A DNA stretch of 10,226 nt from Rhodospirillaceae bacterium (GTDB lineage: Bacteria; Pseudomonadota; Alphaproteobacteria; Thalassobaculales; Thalassobaculaceae). The stretch lies in NCBI GenBank assembly GCA_002730675.1, contig PCAV01000039.1:9580-19805 (forward strand), given 5' to 3'. Below the pieces are notes generated by a model. The model saw nothing but the letters and a program-made list of their open reading frames with translations, searched no databases and was not told where the DNA came from. The number at the start of each line of letters is the position of its first letter. Position 1 is the stretch's first letter. A program made the position numbers and the translations under genes. This document shows positions 1 through 6,139 of the stretch, in pieces.

Positions 1-530
1 TCGTCACAAACCACCACTGCTGGACGGGTTATTAAGGCCCTCGCTATTGCAACACGTTGACGTTGCCCTCCAGACAATTGATTAGGATATTGACTATACA
101 TTCTCTGGGCTAATCCAACCAGATCCATTGTCTGTCTTACACGCTTTTCCCACGAGTGACTTTCTCTATCCCGTTGAATACGCAGAGGTAAGGTTAGAAT
201 TGATCCAATAGTTTTAGATGGATTTAACGATGAATAAGGGTCTTGGAATATAGGCTGAATAGTTTTAGCACGTTCTAGTCGAGCCAATTTATTTATGTTT
301 TGGCCCGATATTTCGACTGACCCCGCTGTTGGTGGTATCATACCGAGTATCAACCTTGCTAGGGTTGTTTTACCACATCCGGATTCTCCCACAAGTCCTA
401 AAACCTCCCCCTTATTTACTTGTAATGTCACCCCGCCAACTGCCCGTAAGAGTTCCTTAGGCTTAAACATGCCACGGGAAATAGAATACTCTTTGACCAA
501 GTCATATCCATATATCATAGTGTCTGACAT
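1..530 (-). CDS. ABC transporter ATP-binding protein, DppF/OppF type (3' end outside window)
   Basis: This is the second ATPase of a dipeptide/oligopeptide-type importer, which hydrolyses ATP on the cytoplasmic face of the permease pair. The reading frame runs from ATG at 530 to the window edge, giving 176 residues ([16 protein letters not shown]...). Visible motifs are Walker A GESGCGKT at residues 48-55, Q-loop Q96 in FQDPYSSLNP, the signature LSGGQRQ at 152-158, and the start of Walker B, AVVVCD, at 171-176 with the next codon beginning GA. The FQDPYSSLNP and RAVGGV stretches are typical of the F-type partner rather than the D-type. About half of a usual 320-residue protein is present; the H-switch and the C-terminal oligopeptide domain lie outside. 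Its ATG overlaps the stop of the preceding ATPase gene by one base (TAATG), which suggests translational coupling. Family assignment is secure; the substrate is unknown. Confidence 0.95.
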   Translation of the reverse strand, partial: MSDTMIYGYDLVKEYSISRGMFKPKELLRAVGGVTLQVNKGEVLGLVGESGCGKTTLARLILGMIPPTAGSVEISGQNINKLARLERAKTIQPIFQDPYSSLNPSKTIGSILTLPLRIQRDRESHSWEKRVRQTMDLVGLAQRMYSQYPNQLSGGQRQRVAIARALITRPAVVVCD

Positions 531-1582
531 TAACCGGACCCTTCTAATAAGGAGTGTTCAGATAGATGGAGGCATTCATCACAGCAGAAATGAACAAGGT
601 GTTTTTCATTTAAGTTTACTTCATATGAACGTCTGCTGTTTGGCATCTCTGTCAACCGGCATGGTTTAAAGTTTTCTTTGTAATTTTCATCCCAACGGCC
701 TCCAAACCGACAGGATTTAAAATCGTTTACAACCGACGGCACCATTCCGGGTATGGTGCCAAGATGATTGTCCTGTCCAACCTTGCCAGGAACAGGGATA
801 CAGCCCATCAATCCACGTGTGTATGGATGGGCCGGGTTATTAAATATCTCAGACACGGGTCCCTCTTCGACGATTTGGCCTGCATACATTACCGCTACGC
901 GATCAGCAATATTGGCGACAACACCCATGTCGTGGGTAATGAATAATATGCCTGTATTGAATTTTTCTTGCAAACTCATCATCAATTCAAGTATCTGCGC
1001 TTGAATTGTAACGTCCAGGGCTGTCGTAGGTTCATCTGCAATGATCAAATCAGGGTTGCAAAGTAGAGACATAGCAATCATAACCCGCTGCCGGAGGCCA
1101 CCAGATAACTGATGTGGATATTGACGCAAACGAGGCTCAGCTGGCTTTATACCAACTAGCTCAAGCATTTCAATCACTTGATTTCGGGCGTCAGCTTTAC
1201 TCAACTCTTTATGCCTTAGCAGCGGTTCTAGCAACTGGTTCTCGATTGTGAAGGAAGGGTTGAGGCTAGTCATTGGCTCCTGAAAAATCATTGCCATCCG
1301 GTTTCCTCGTATATCCGCAAGCTGCCGTTCTGTCAGCTCTTGTAAATCTTTCTTGTTTAATTCTAATCTCTCGGCAGTTCGTTGTGCATTCTTTGGTAAC
1401 AATCCCATAATAGCGAGCGATGTTAAAGATTTTCCACAACCAGATTCACCAACGACACAAAGAATTTCACCCCGGCCGACATGCAGATTTATGTTCTCCA
1501 CAGCATGCAAGACGCCCTGGCTTACAGGTATATCAATCGATAAATTTTTTACCTCTAAGACGACTTCTTTTTTATCAATCAA
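530..1582 (-). CDS. ABC transporter ATP-binding protein, DppD/OppD type, TTG start
   Basis: First ATPase of the importer, 350 residues, a normal length for the family. Motifs in order: Walker A GESGCGKS (45-52), Q-loop Q101 in [10 protein letters not shown], signature LSGGLRQ (159-165), Walker B LIIADE (179-184), D-loop ALD (188-190), switch histidine H217, and the Oligo_HPY C-terminal domain beginning [11 protein letters not shown] (249-259). This C-terminal region usually carries four spaced cysteines that can hold an iron-sulfur cluster. Here C291, C308 and C333/C334 are present, but the expected second cysteine is W297 (CRFGGRW). An extra C337 follows. The start is TTG, overlapping the TGA of the upstream permease (TTGA). 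It is supported by GGAG eight bases before it and by the absence of a nearby in-frame ATG: the next Met is residue 96, inside the ATPase domain. Function is secure; the cluster is doubtful. Confidence 0.95.
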   Translation of the reverse strand: MIDKKEVVLEVKNLSIDIPVSQGVLHAVENINLHVGRGEILCVVGESGCGKSLTSLAIMGLLPKNAQRTAERLELNKKDLQELTERQLADIRGNRMAMIFQEPMTSLNPSFTIENQLLEPLLRHKELSKADARNQVIEMLELVGIKPAEPRLRQYPHQLSGGLRQRVMIAMSLLCNPDLIIADEPTTALDVTIQAQILELMMSLQEKFNTGILFITHDMGVVANIADRVAVMYAGQIVEEGPVSEIFNNPAHPYTRGLMGCIPVPGKVGQDNHLGTIPGMVPSVVNDFKSCRFGGRWDENYKENFKPCRLTEMPNSRRSYEVNLNEKHLVHFCCDECLHLSEHSLLEGSG

Positions 1583-2493
1583 CGTTCTCGCTCCAATGTC
1601 ACGTCACGCAGACCATCCCCAAATAAGTTTATCGATAAAACTAAAAGGAACAAACCAGTTCCAGGTAACGCCAATAACCACGGTGAAAAAAACATATATT
1701 CTCTTCCCTCATTTAGCATTAGCCCCCAACTCGGTGTTGGTGCTTGAACCCCAAAACCAAGAAAGGATAGAGCTGCCTCTAGTAAAATAGCATTTGCCAT
1801 TTCAACAGTAGCAACAACCGTCAGCGACGAGAGGACATTTGGAAAAATTTCCCTGATGATAATGTAGGGTGTTGAGCAACCTATCGCCCTTGCAGCTGTA
1901 ACGTAATCTAAATCTCTTGCTTGCATTGTGATACTACGCATCACGACAGCAAATCTATCCCAGAGAAATAAGCCCAAAACCATAATAACAACATGGATTG
2001 AAGCGCCGAAAGCAACAACTGCAGCCATTGCTACGAGAAAAACCGGCATTGCTAATCGGGTATTGATGATAAAATTTACAACCATATCTACTCTGCCACC
2101 AAAGTACCCAGCAATGACGCCCAAAGCAGTACCTATAATTCCCGAAATTAAAACTGTAAGAAAACCTATGAGCAATGAAATTTGGGCACCATAAATAAGT
2201 CTTGAAAGATAGTCCCGTCCTACTTTATCTGTACCAAGCGCGTACAAAGCATCTGTCTTCTTGTCATGCCAAAAAGGGTTCATTAATCGGCGCGCGAGAT
2301 CTTGATCGTAAGGGTCATGAGGAGCAATAAAAGGCGCCAAGACTGCGATTGCGATTATGACGAGTAAGATCAATGCTCCTATCAAGAAACTATGATTTTT
2401 AAATATACGCCGACGCAATTTCGTCATCGGCGTTGGTTCTAAAATTTCTTCGGCTGTTTGCTGGCTTCTTGTTAATGAAGGTGTAATTGTCAT
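1579..2493 (-). CDS. ABC transporter permease, DppC/OppC type
   Basis: Second inner-membrane permease of the peptide-type importer, 304 residues. A cytoplasmic N-terminus of about 34 residues leads to a first membrane helix near 35-57, followed by an extracytoplasmic stretch with the family motif GTDKVGRDYLSR (87-98). Further helices lie near 103-130, 139-164, 166-185, 220-245 and 270-291. The EAA loop that contacts the ATPases is YVTAARAIGCSTP, beginning at residue 197, and LSFLGFGVQAPTPSWG (242-257) is a DppC hallmark. The ATG at 2493 overlaps the stop of the preceding permease gene by four bases (ATGA), with GAGG about 11 bases upstream. Its own stop overlaps the TTG start of the ATPase gene. 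The BPD_transp_1 family is clear; the solute is not. Confidence 0.95.
   Translation of the reverse strand: MTITPSLTRSQQTAEEILEPTPMTKLRRRIFKNHSFLIGALILLVIIAIAVLAPFIAPHDPYDQDLARRLMNPFWHDKKTDALYALGTDKVGRDYLSRLIYGAQISLLIGFLTVLISGIIGTALGVIAGYFGGRVDMVVNFIINTRLAMPVFLVAMAAVVAFGASIHVVIMVLGLFLWDRFAVVMRSITMQARDLDYVTAARAIGCSTPYIIIREIFPNVLSSLTVVATVEMANAILLEAALSFLGFGVQAPTPSWGLMLNEGREYMFFSPWLLALPGTGLFLLVLSINLFGDGLRDVTLERER
1591..1594 (-). promoter_or_regulatory. Shine-Dalgarno site for the TTG-started ATPase gene
   Basis: GGAG on the minus strand lies 8 bases before the TTG at 1582, inside the last codons of the permease gene. It supports the unusual TTG start. Confidence 0.6.
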
Positions 2494-3407
2494 CGGACAG
2501 AGATCCTCGGGTCCAAATATGCATTGAGAAGGTCGGCGAGAAGCGTGAGGATCACATAAAAAGAAGCAAAAATAAGAACAATAGCCTGCACGACTGGTAA
2601 ATCTGAACGGAGTAAGGCATCATAAGATAACCATCCTATACCCTTTAAATTAAAGATTGTTTCTATAACGATTGATCCCCCTAACATGAATCCAAACCAA
2701 ACGGCTGCCAACGCTACAACGGGTATTATCGCATTTCTCAGAGCGTGCTTAAACAAGACCGAAATTGGTAAAAGCCCCTTTGCTTTTGCTGTACGAATAT
2801 AATCTGAACTTAAAACTTCAATCATTCCAGCACGCGTAAGACGCATAAGGGCTGGGGTCGCGTAGTAGCCTAAAGCGATAGTAGGCATTACAAAGTGAGC
2901 CCAAGATGTATTCCCCGAAATAGGGAGCCACCTAAACCAAACCCCAAAAACAATTATCATCATCAATGCAAACCAAAATGTAGGTAGCGCTTGACCGAAT
3001 ACAGCCAGCAAAAGGGCAAACCTGTCTATAAGCGAGTTAGGTCGCATTGCCGCCAAAGTGCCTAACGGTATTGATACAACAAGTGCGAATGCTATCGCCA
3101 GAAACCCCAACGTCATGGTTGTCCCAATTCGACCAGAAATCATTTCCACTACTGGCGCTTTATAGTGATAGCTTTTCCCAAAGTCGCCTTGCAAAGCTCG
3201 TGATAGCCAATTTACATATTGTTCTACCACCGGTCTGTCAAAGCCGTACAGTTTCCGCACAGCTTCAATATCTTCGTCAGACGCCTGTTCCCCTGCGATG
3301 GTCAAAGCTGGGTCAGCCGAAAGGTGAGATAATGAGAATGTTAAGCCAGAAACAACCAACAAAATTAAAAATGCGACAACGACGCGCTTAAGAGTATATG
3401 CAACCAT
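2490..3407 (-). CDS. ABC transporter permease, DppB/OppB type
   Basis: First permease, 305 residues, a typical length. The N-terminal helix (about 8-29) is followed by the periplasmic ADPALTIAGEQAS stretch and the family block GFDRPVVEQYVNWL (55-68) and QGDFGKSY (73-80). Later helices lie near 97-119, 133-160, 171-190, 229-252 and 274-296. The EAA loop is DYIRTAKAKGL (202-212), and the C-terminus LLNAYLDPRI is characteristic of DppB. The start ATG at 3407 has only a weak GGA-type ribosome site five bases upstream. It lies 82 bases beyond the stop of the binding-protein gene, with a strong palindrome between them, so this subunit is probably made in smaller amounts than the binding protein. 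Confidence 0.95.
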   Translation of the reverse strand: MVAYTLKRVVVAFLILLVVSGLTFSLSHLSADPALTIAGEQASDEDIEAVRKLYGFDRPVVEQYVNWLSRALQGDFGKSYHYKAPVVEMISGRIGTTMTLGFLAIAFALVVSIPLGTLAAMRPNSLIDRFALLLAVFGQALPTFWFALMMIIVFGVWFRWLPISGNTSWAHFVMPTIALGYYATPALMRLTRAGMIEVLSSDYIRTAKAKGLLPISVLFKHALRNAIIPVVALAAVWFGFMLGGSIVIETIFNLKGIGWLSYDALLRSDLPVVQAIVLIFASFYVILTLLADLLNAYLDPRISVR

Positions 3408-3435
3408 AATTCCAGAACCCTGGCTTGTTAATAAA

Positions 3436-3461
3436 GCTAGGGCGGGTTAACCCGCCCTAGC
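3436..3461 (-). terminator. Perfect 26-bp palindrome between binding-protein and permease genes (attenuator or 3'-stabilising hairpin)
   Basis: Arms GCTAGGGCGGG (3436-3446) and CCCGCCCTAGC (3451-3461) pair perfectly over 11 bp around a TTAA loop. On the minus strand the hairpin is followed by TTTATTAA, a short and interrupted U-tract. It begins 28 bases after the stop of the solute-binding-protein gene and ends 28 bases before the first permease gene. In many importer operons such a structure gives partial termination or protects the 3' end of the binding-protein message. A full terminator is unlikely, because no obvious promoter for the permease genes follows it. Confidence 0.75.
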
Positions 3462-3489
3462 AAGATTTCGATACAAATGTGAGGTGCGT

Positions 3490-5019
3490 TTATTTCCACC
3501 CATACTGCCAGAAACGTGGAATTTCATCCTGGTAAGGGATAAATTTCAATTCTTTTCTGTAGCCATAGTTCCGAACGTGGTTGAACATTGGCAACCAATA
3601 TACTTGACCAGTGATCTTTTTGATCGCTTTGGCGTAGTTGGCTTTTCGAACAGAAGGGTCTGAGTTTGTATCGCCTGCTTCAAGCCACTTTGCAACATCA
3701 TCGTCCAACGCAAAATCATCTGGTCCTTTTTTGAAGAAGTGCGACGTAATGGCCGACATATCGTTCATAGAGTAGGAACCCCAGTCCATCAAGAACATAG
3801 GTGTTGTCCCTTCTTTCCTCTGTTTATCGCGAAGAGCGAAATATGGCAACTTGGTCAGCTTAGCCTTAATTCCAACCTTGGCTAGATCACCCATGACCGA
3901 CTCAGCCCAGTCAGCAGGACGGAAGGTGTAAAAATCGATATCAAACCCGTTTGGATATCCTGCCTCTGCCAATAGTTTTTTGGCTTTACCCTGATCAAAT
4001 TCATATTTCACAGCAGCGCTAACATCACACCCGAATTGCGTCGGGAAACAAGGTGTATGGATGACGCCGGCATCACCACGAATCAAGTTTTTAACCAAGC
4101 TTTTCCGATCAATCGCGTGAGCCATCGCTTGCCGAACTTTGAGTTTAGTTACCGGCTCATGGTTACCACGACCCGCTGCATCGAAACCGATGTAGCCAGT
4201 ACGCATTGTACCAGCCTGTAAAGCTGTGAAACCAGGCACTCCGCCTATTTGAGTGACGTGGTCTGCAGAAATATCAGCTGTGATATCAATACCTCCGGCT
4301 AAAAGTTCTGCTATCTGTGTTTGCACGTCAGCTATTTCACGCACAATCATTTTGTCTACCTGAGCCTCACCCTTCGGTGACCCCCATGTGTAGCCCTTGT
4401 TCTTCTCAAACACATACTCTTCGGCAGTTTTGATAGAAACGACTTTCATTGGGCCTGTACCAACGGGGGCTTTGTGCATACCGTCAGGTCCAACTTTCGC
4501 ATAGTATTCATTAGGATAGATTGTGATTGGTCCCGACAAAAATTCAAAAGCTTGCGGGAAAGGACGTTTCATTTCTACGTCAACGGTAAATGGCCCAACT
4601 TTCCGAGCCTCCTTTATCCAATTAACGTTTCGTTGAACTTTAACACCGTTTTTGGGATTAGAAACCCAGTTTAATGTATAAACAACATCGTCAGCATCGA
4701 ATGCTTCACCATTATGAAATTTTACACCCTGTCGAAGCTCAAAGCGCCAAACGGTGTCGGATAAGGCCTTCCAACTTTTCGCTAATAACGGCTTATACTC
4801 GAAAGTTTTTGGCTCTCTATAAATGAGCTGGTCCCAGACCATCCTGCTAAACCAAATACCTGTTCTATTTGTATTAACATAATTATCAACATGCTCAATC
4901 GGTCCAGTAGAACCCCACGCTATAACTAAACTATTATCGTCCGGCGCGGATTGTGCAACTGAACTCATCAACGCAATACCTGCAGCGGTGACGAAACTGA
5001 TGCCTAACTTAAATTTCAT
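3490..5019 (-). CDS. Periplasmic solute-binding protein of a peptide-type ABC importer (SBP_bac_5 family)
   Basis: Binds the solute in the periplasm and delivers it to the two permeases encoded downstream. The protein has 509 residues. A Sec signal peptide covers residues 1-25: basic MKFK, a hydrophobic core, and probable cleavage after AQSA. No lipobox cysteine is seen, so it should be soluble. Family features are the YEPLLA-like YKPLLAKSW (75-83), LRQGVKFHNGEAFDADDVVYT (95-115), VGTGP (186-190), LLAGGID (239-245), KVRQAMAHAIDR (294-305) and the ending PRFWQYGWK. C324 and C331 (CFPTQFGC) may form a disulfide. The ATG at 5019 has a strong GGGAG six bases upstream. As first gene of the operon it is preceded by a candidate promoter and an inverted repeat. 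The ligand cannot be deduced: SBP_bac_5 members bind peptides, opines, nickel, sugars and other solutes. Confidence 0.95.
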   Translation of the reverse strand: MKFKLGISFVTAAGIALMSSVAQSAPDDNSLVIAWGSTGPIEHVDNYVNTNRTGIWFSRMVWDQLIYREPKTFEYKPLLAKSWKALSDTVWRFELRQGVKFHNGEAFDADDVVYTLNWVSNPKNGVKVQRNVNWIKEARKVGPFTVDVEMKRPFPQAFEFLSGPITIYPNEYYAKVGPDGMHKAPVGTGPMKVVSIKTAEEYVFEKNKGYTWGSPKGEAQVDKMIVREIADVQTQIAELLAGGIDITADISADHVTQIGGVPGFTALQAGTMRTGYIGFDAAGRGNHEPVTKLKVRQAMAHAIDRKSLVKNLIRGDAGVIHTPCFPTQFGCDVSAAVKYEFDQGKAKKLLAEAGYPNGFDIDFYTFRPADWAESVMGDLAKVGIKAKLTKLPYFALRDKQRKEGTTPMFLMDWGSYSMNDMSAITSHFFKKGPDDFALDDDVAKWLEAGDTNSDPSVRKANYAKAIKKITGQVYWLPMFNHVRNYGYRKELKFIPYQDEIPRFWQYGWK

Positions 5020-5042
5020 GGTAATCTCCCTTTTTCCTGTGA

Positions 5043-5087
5043 GACAGTTAATTAATAACCACCCAGCTTCTGCTTATTAAAACTGTC
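5043..5087. promoter_or_regulatory. Gapped inverted repeat in the transporter control region (candidate operator)
   Basis: GACAGTT (5043-5049) and TTAATAA (5052-5058) pair with TTATTAA (5074-5080) and AACTGTC (5081-5087). This gives 14 matched base pairs, interrupted by a two-base AA bulge in the left arm, around a 15-base loop. The right arm overlaps the proposed -10 box, so a bound regulator could block transcription of the binding-protein operon. No poly-U follows, so it is not a terminator. The symmetry is directly visible; operator function is inferred. Confidence 0.45.
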
Positions 5088-5104
5088 GGAACGACTTCTT
5101 GCAA
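5076..5104 (-). promoter_or_regulatory. Candidate sigma70 promoter for the transporter operon
   Basis: On the minus strand, TTGCAA (5104-5099) and TTTAAT (5081-5076) are separated by exactly 17 bases. They match 4/6 of the -35 and 5/6 of the -10 consensus. Transcription would start near 5069, giving a leader of about 50 bases before the binding-protein ATG. In A+T-rich DNA such matches also arise by chance, but the position is right. Confidence 0.4.
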
Positions 5105-5133
5105 GAAAATAAGTACGCGAGGTCAATTGTTAC

Positions 5134-5168
5134 AAAAACCCAACTTTTTCAGTTCTAAAAAGCTGGGT
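5134..5168 (-). terminator. Terminator-like hairpin upstream of the transporter operon
   Basis: Read on the minus strand, ACCCAGCTTTTT (5168-5157) pairs with AAAAAGTTGGGT (5149-5138) over 12 bp, with one G-U pair and a 7-base loop, and is followed by TTTT. This is the form of a Rho-independent terminator. It lies upstream of the proposed operon promoter, so it may stop transcripts arriving from the hydroxylase genes about 1 kb away, or end a short leader or small RNA. The stem is only about half G+C. Confidence 0.5.
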
Positions 5169-5744
5169 ACACCAGATATCGTCTAAAGACCTGTAATTGT
5201 CTGCTTCTAAATAATCAGAACATTTGTTCCAAGCATGCAGCAGTGCTGATTGATCTAGTTATTCCTTCACTCAAAAATCAACACAAGTAATCTTACGTCA
5301 GTTGTATACATCAAAAAAAGCGTAATTTAAAACATAGCCCTGACATCTCGGTTGCAATAACGTATCCAGCGCTAGTTAATCAGCATTCAGAGAAAACAAG
5401 ATGAGGATGGAGAGATTTTTATCCTTGCAAAGATTTTCAGAAGGCGAACCTTAGAAAAAACCGGCAGACAGATTTTTTTGTCTAATCACAACTCTCGATT
5501 ATCACTCAAGCCGCCAACGAACAGATGAAAAAATTGAATGGTATTTATTCAGAACAATCAGCAACTTAAAAACCTCCACAGACCAAAATATCTGAAGTTG
5601 TGCGATAAAAGTGTCGAGTCCTGTTTCGATAGCTAAAAAAATATAAGAGAATTTTTTCTTTATTCGGATAGTTAGTCATTCACATAAACTAATAACTTTG
5701 CACAAATTCTGACGACCCTGAATTTCACTTGAAAGGATTTATTG
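5169..5744. other. Gene-free stretch, no recognisable content
   Basis: About 575 bases of A+T-rich DNA with stops in all frames. A plus-strand frame from ATG 5401 is open for 17 codons, stops, then stays open for another 46 codons to a stop at 5593-5595. A minus-strand frame is open for about 42 codons and ends at 5134. Neither has family motifs that I recognise. I see no tRNA, repeat array or mobile element. With the pseudogene to its right, it may be further decayed coding sequence. Confidence 0.5.
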
Positions 5745-6111
5745 ATGACCCAAAAATAAATTGAATTAGGAGGATACCAAAACTTTGCCGAGAAGGATCT
5801 TGTGAGCCTTGCAAGAATTTATTATCCAAAGTGTAAAATTAATGTGAGCGGGAAACATAAATTATCTGGAGCTTAATTGGGTTTTCAAGAATTTGCTGAA
5901 AATTCTCCTAGTAAATTGAATGAAAAGTGGCCAGGCTTTGAACTTGAAATTAATAAGGTAGTGCAGACACAACAGACGTTTATGTTTTTGTAAACATAAC
6001 CGCAGATGGTCTATCAGAAAAAGCATCCATCACTTTGTCGTTAAAGTTGGTCTAGAAATCGAATTTAACATTTATGACAACAGCCAAAGTATGTCTGATG
6101 CCACCCATTAA
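5745..6111 (+). pseudogene. Broken SnoaL/NTF2-like gene
   Basis: This is a remnant of a small NTF2-fold protein of the SnoaL-like (ketosteroid-isomerase-like) family. It starts with ATG at 5745, seven bases after AAAGGA (5732-5737), and reads MTQK, stop (5757), IELGGYQNFAEKDLVSLARI, then YYPKCKINVSGKHKLSGA, stop (5874), LGFQEFAENSPSKLNEKWPG, then FELEINKVV. After a frameshift near 5961-5963 it continues ADTTDVYVFVNITADGLSEK. After a second shift near 6023-6030 it reads HHFVVKVGLEIEFNIYDNSQ and ends SMSDATH at 6109-6111. The pattern (helix with F-x-x-KDL, YxPxxxxxVSGKHxLSG, GFxEF, FELEINxVV, HHFxVxxGxIxEFxIYDxxQ) follows the order and length of about 122 residues expected of SnoaL-like proteins. 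Two in-frame stops and two shifts rule out an intact product. It is the only plus-strand gene trace and is convergent with the hydroxylase gene. The exact activity of its intact relative is unknown. Confidence 0.75.
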
Positions 6112-6139
6112 AGCTACTTAAACTTCGGTCTTGAATTTT

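Noticed and set aside
5134..5262. Minus-strand open stretch of about 42 codons resembling a protein C-terminus (reads LLHAWNKCSDYLEADNY)
   Set aside because: No start codon, stops just upstream in the same frame, and it runs through the terminator-like hairpin; a chance open frame is likely.
5466..5483. AGACA / TGTCT around a T-run, looking like a terminator
   Set aside because: A 5-bp stem whose T-run is inside the loop rather than after the stem.
5401..5595. Plus-strand frame beginning ATG at 5401, 17 codons, stop, then 46 open codons
   Set aside because: No ribosome site of note and no family motif recognised; the length is close to what chance gives in this composition.
5889..5905. Short inverted repeat GAATTT / AAATTC
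   Set aside because: Falls inside the decayed SnoaL-like reading frame and is expected by chance in A+T-rich DNA.
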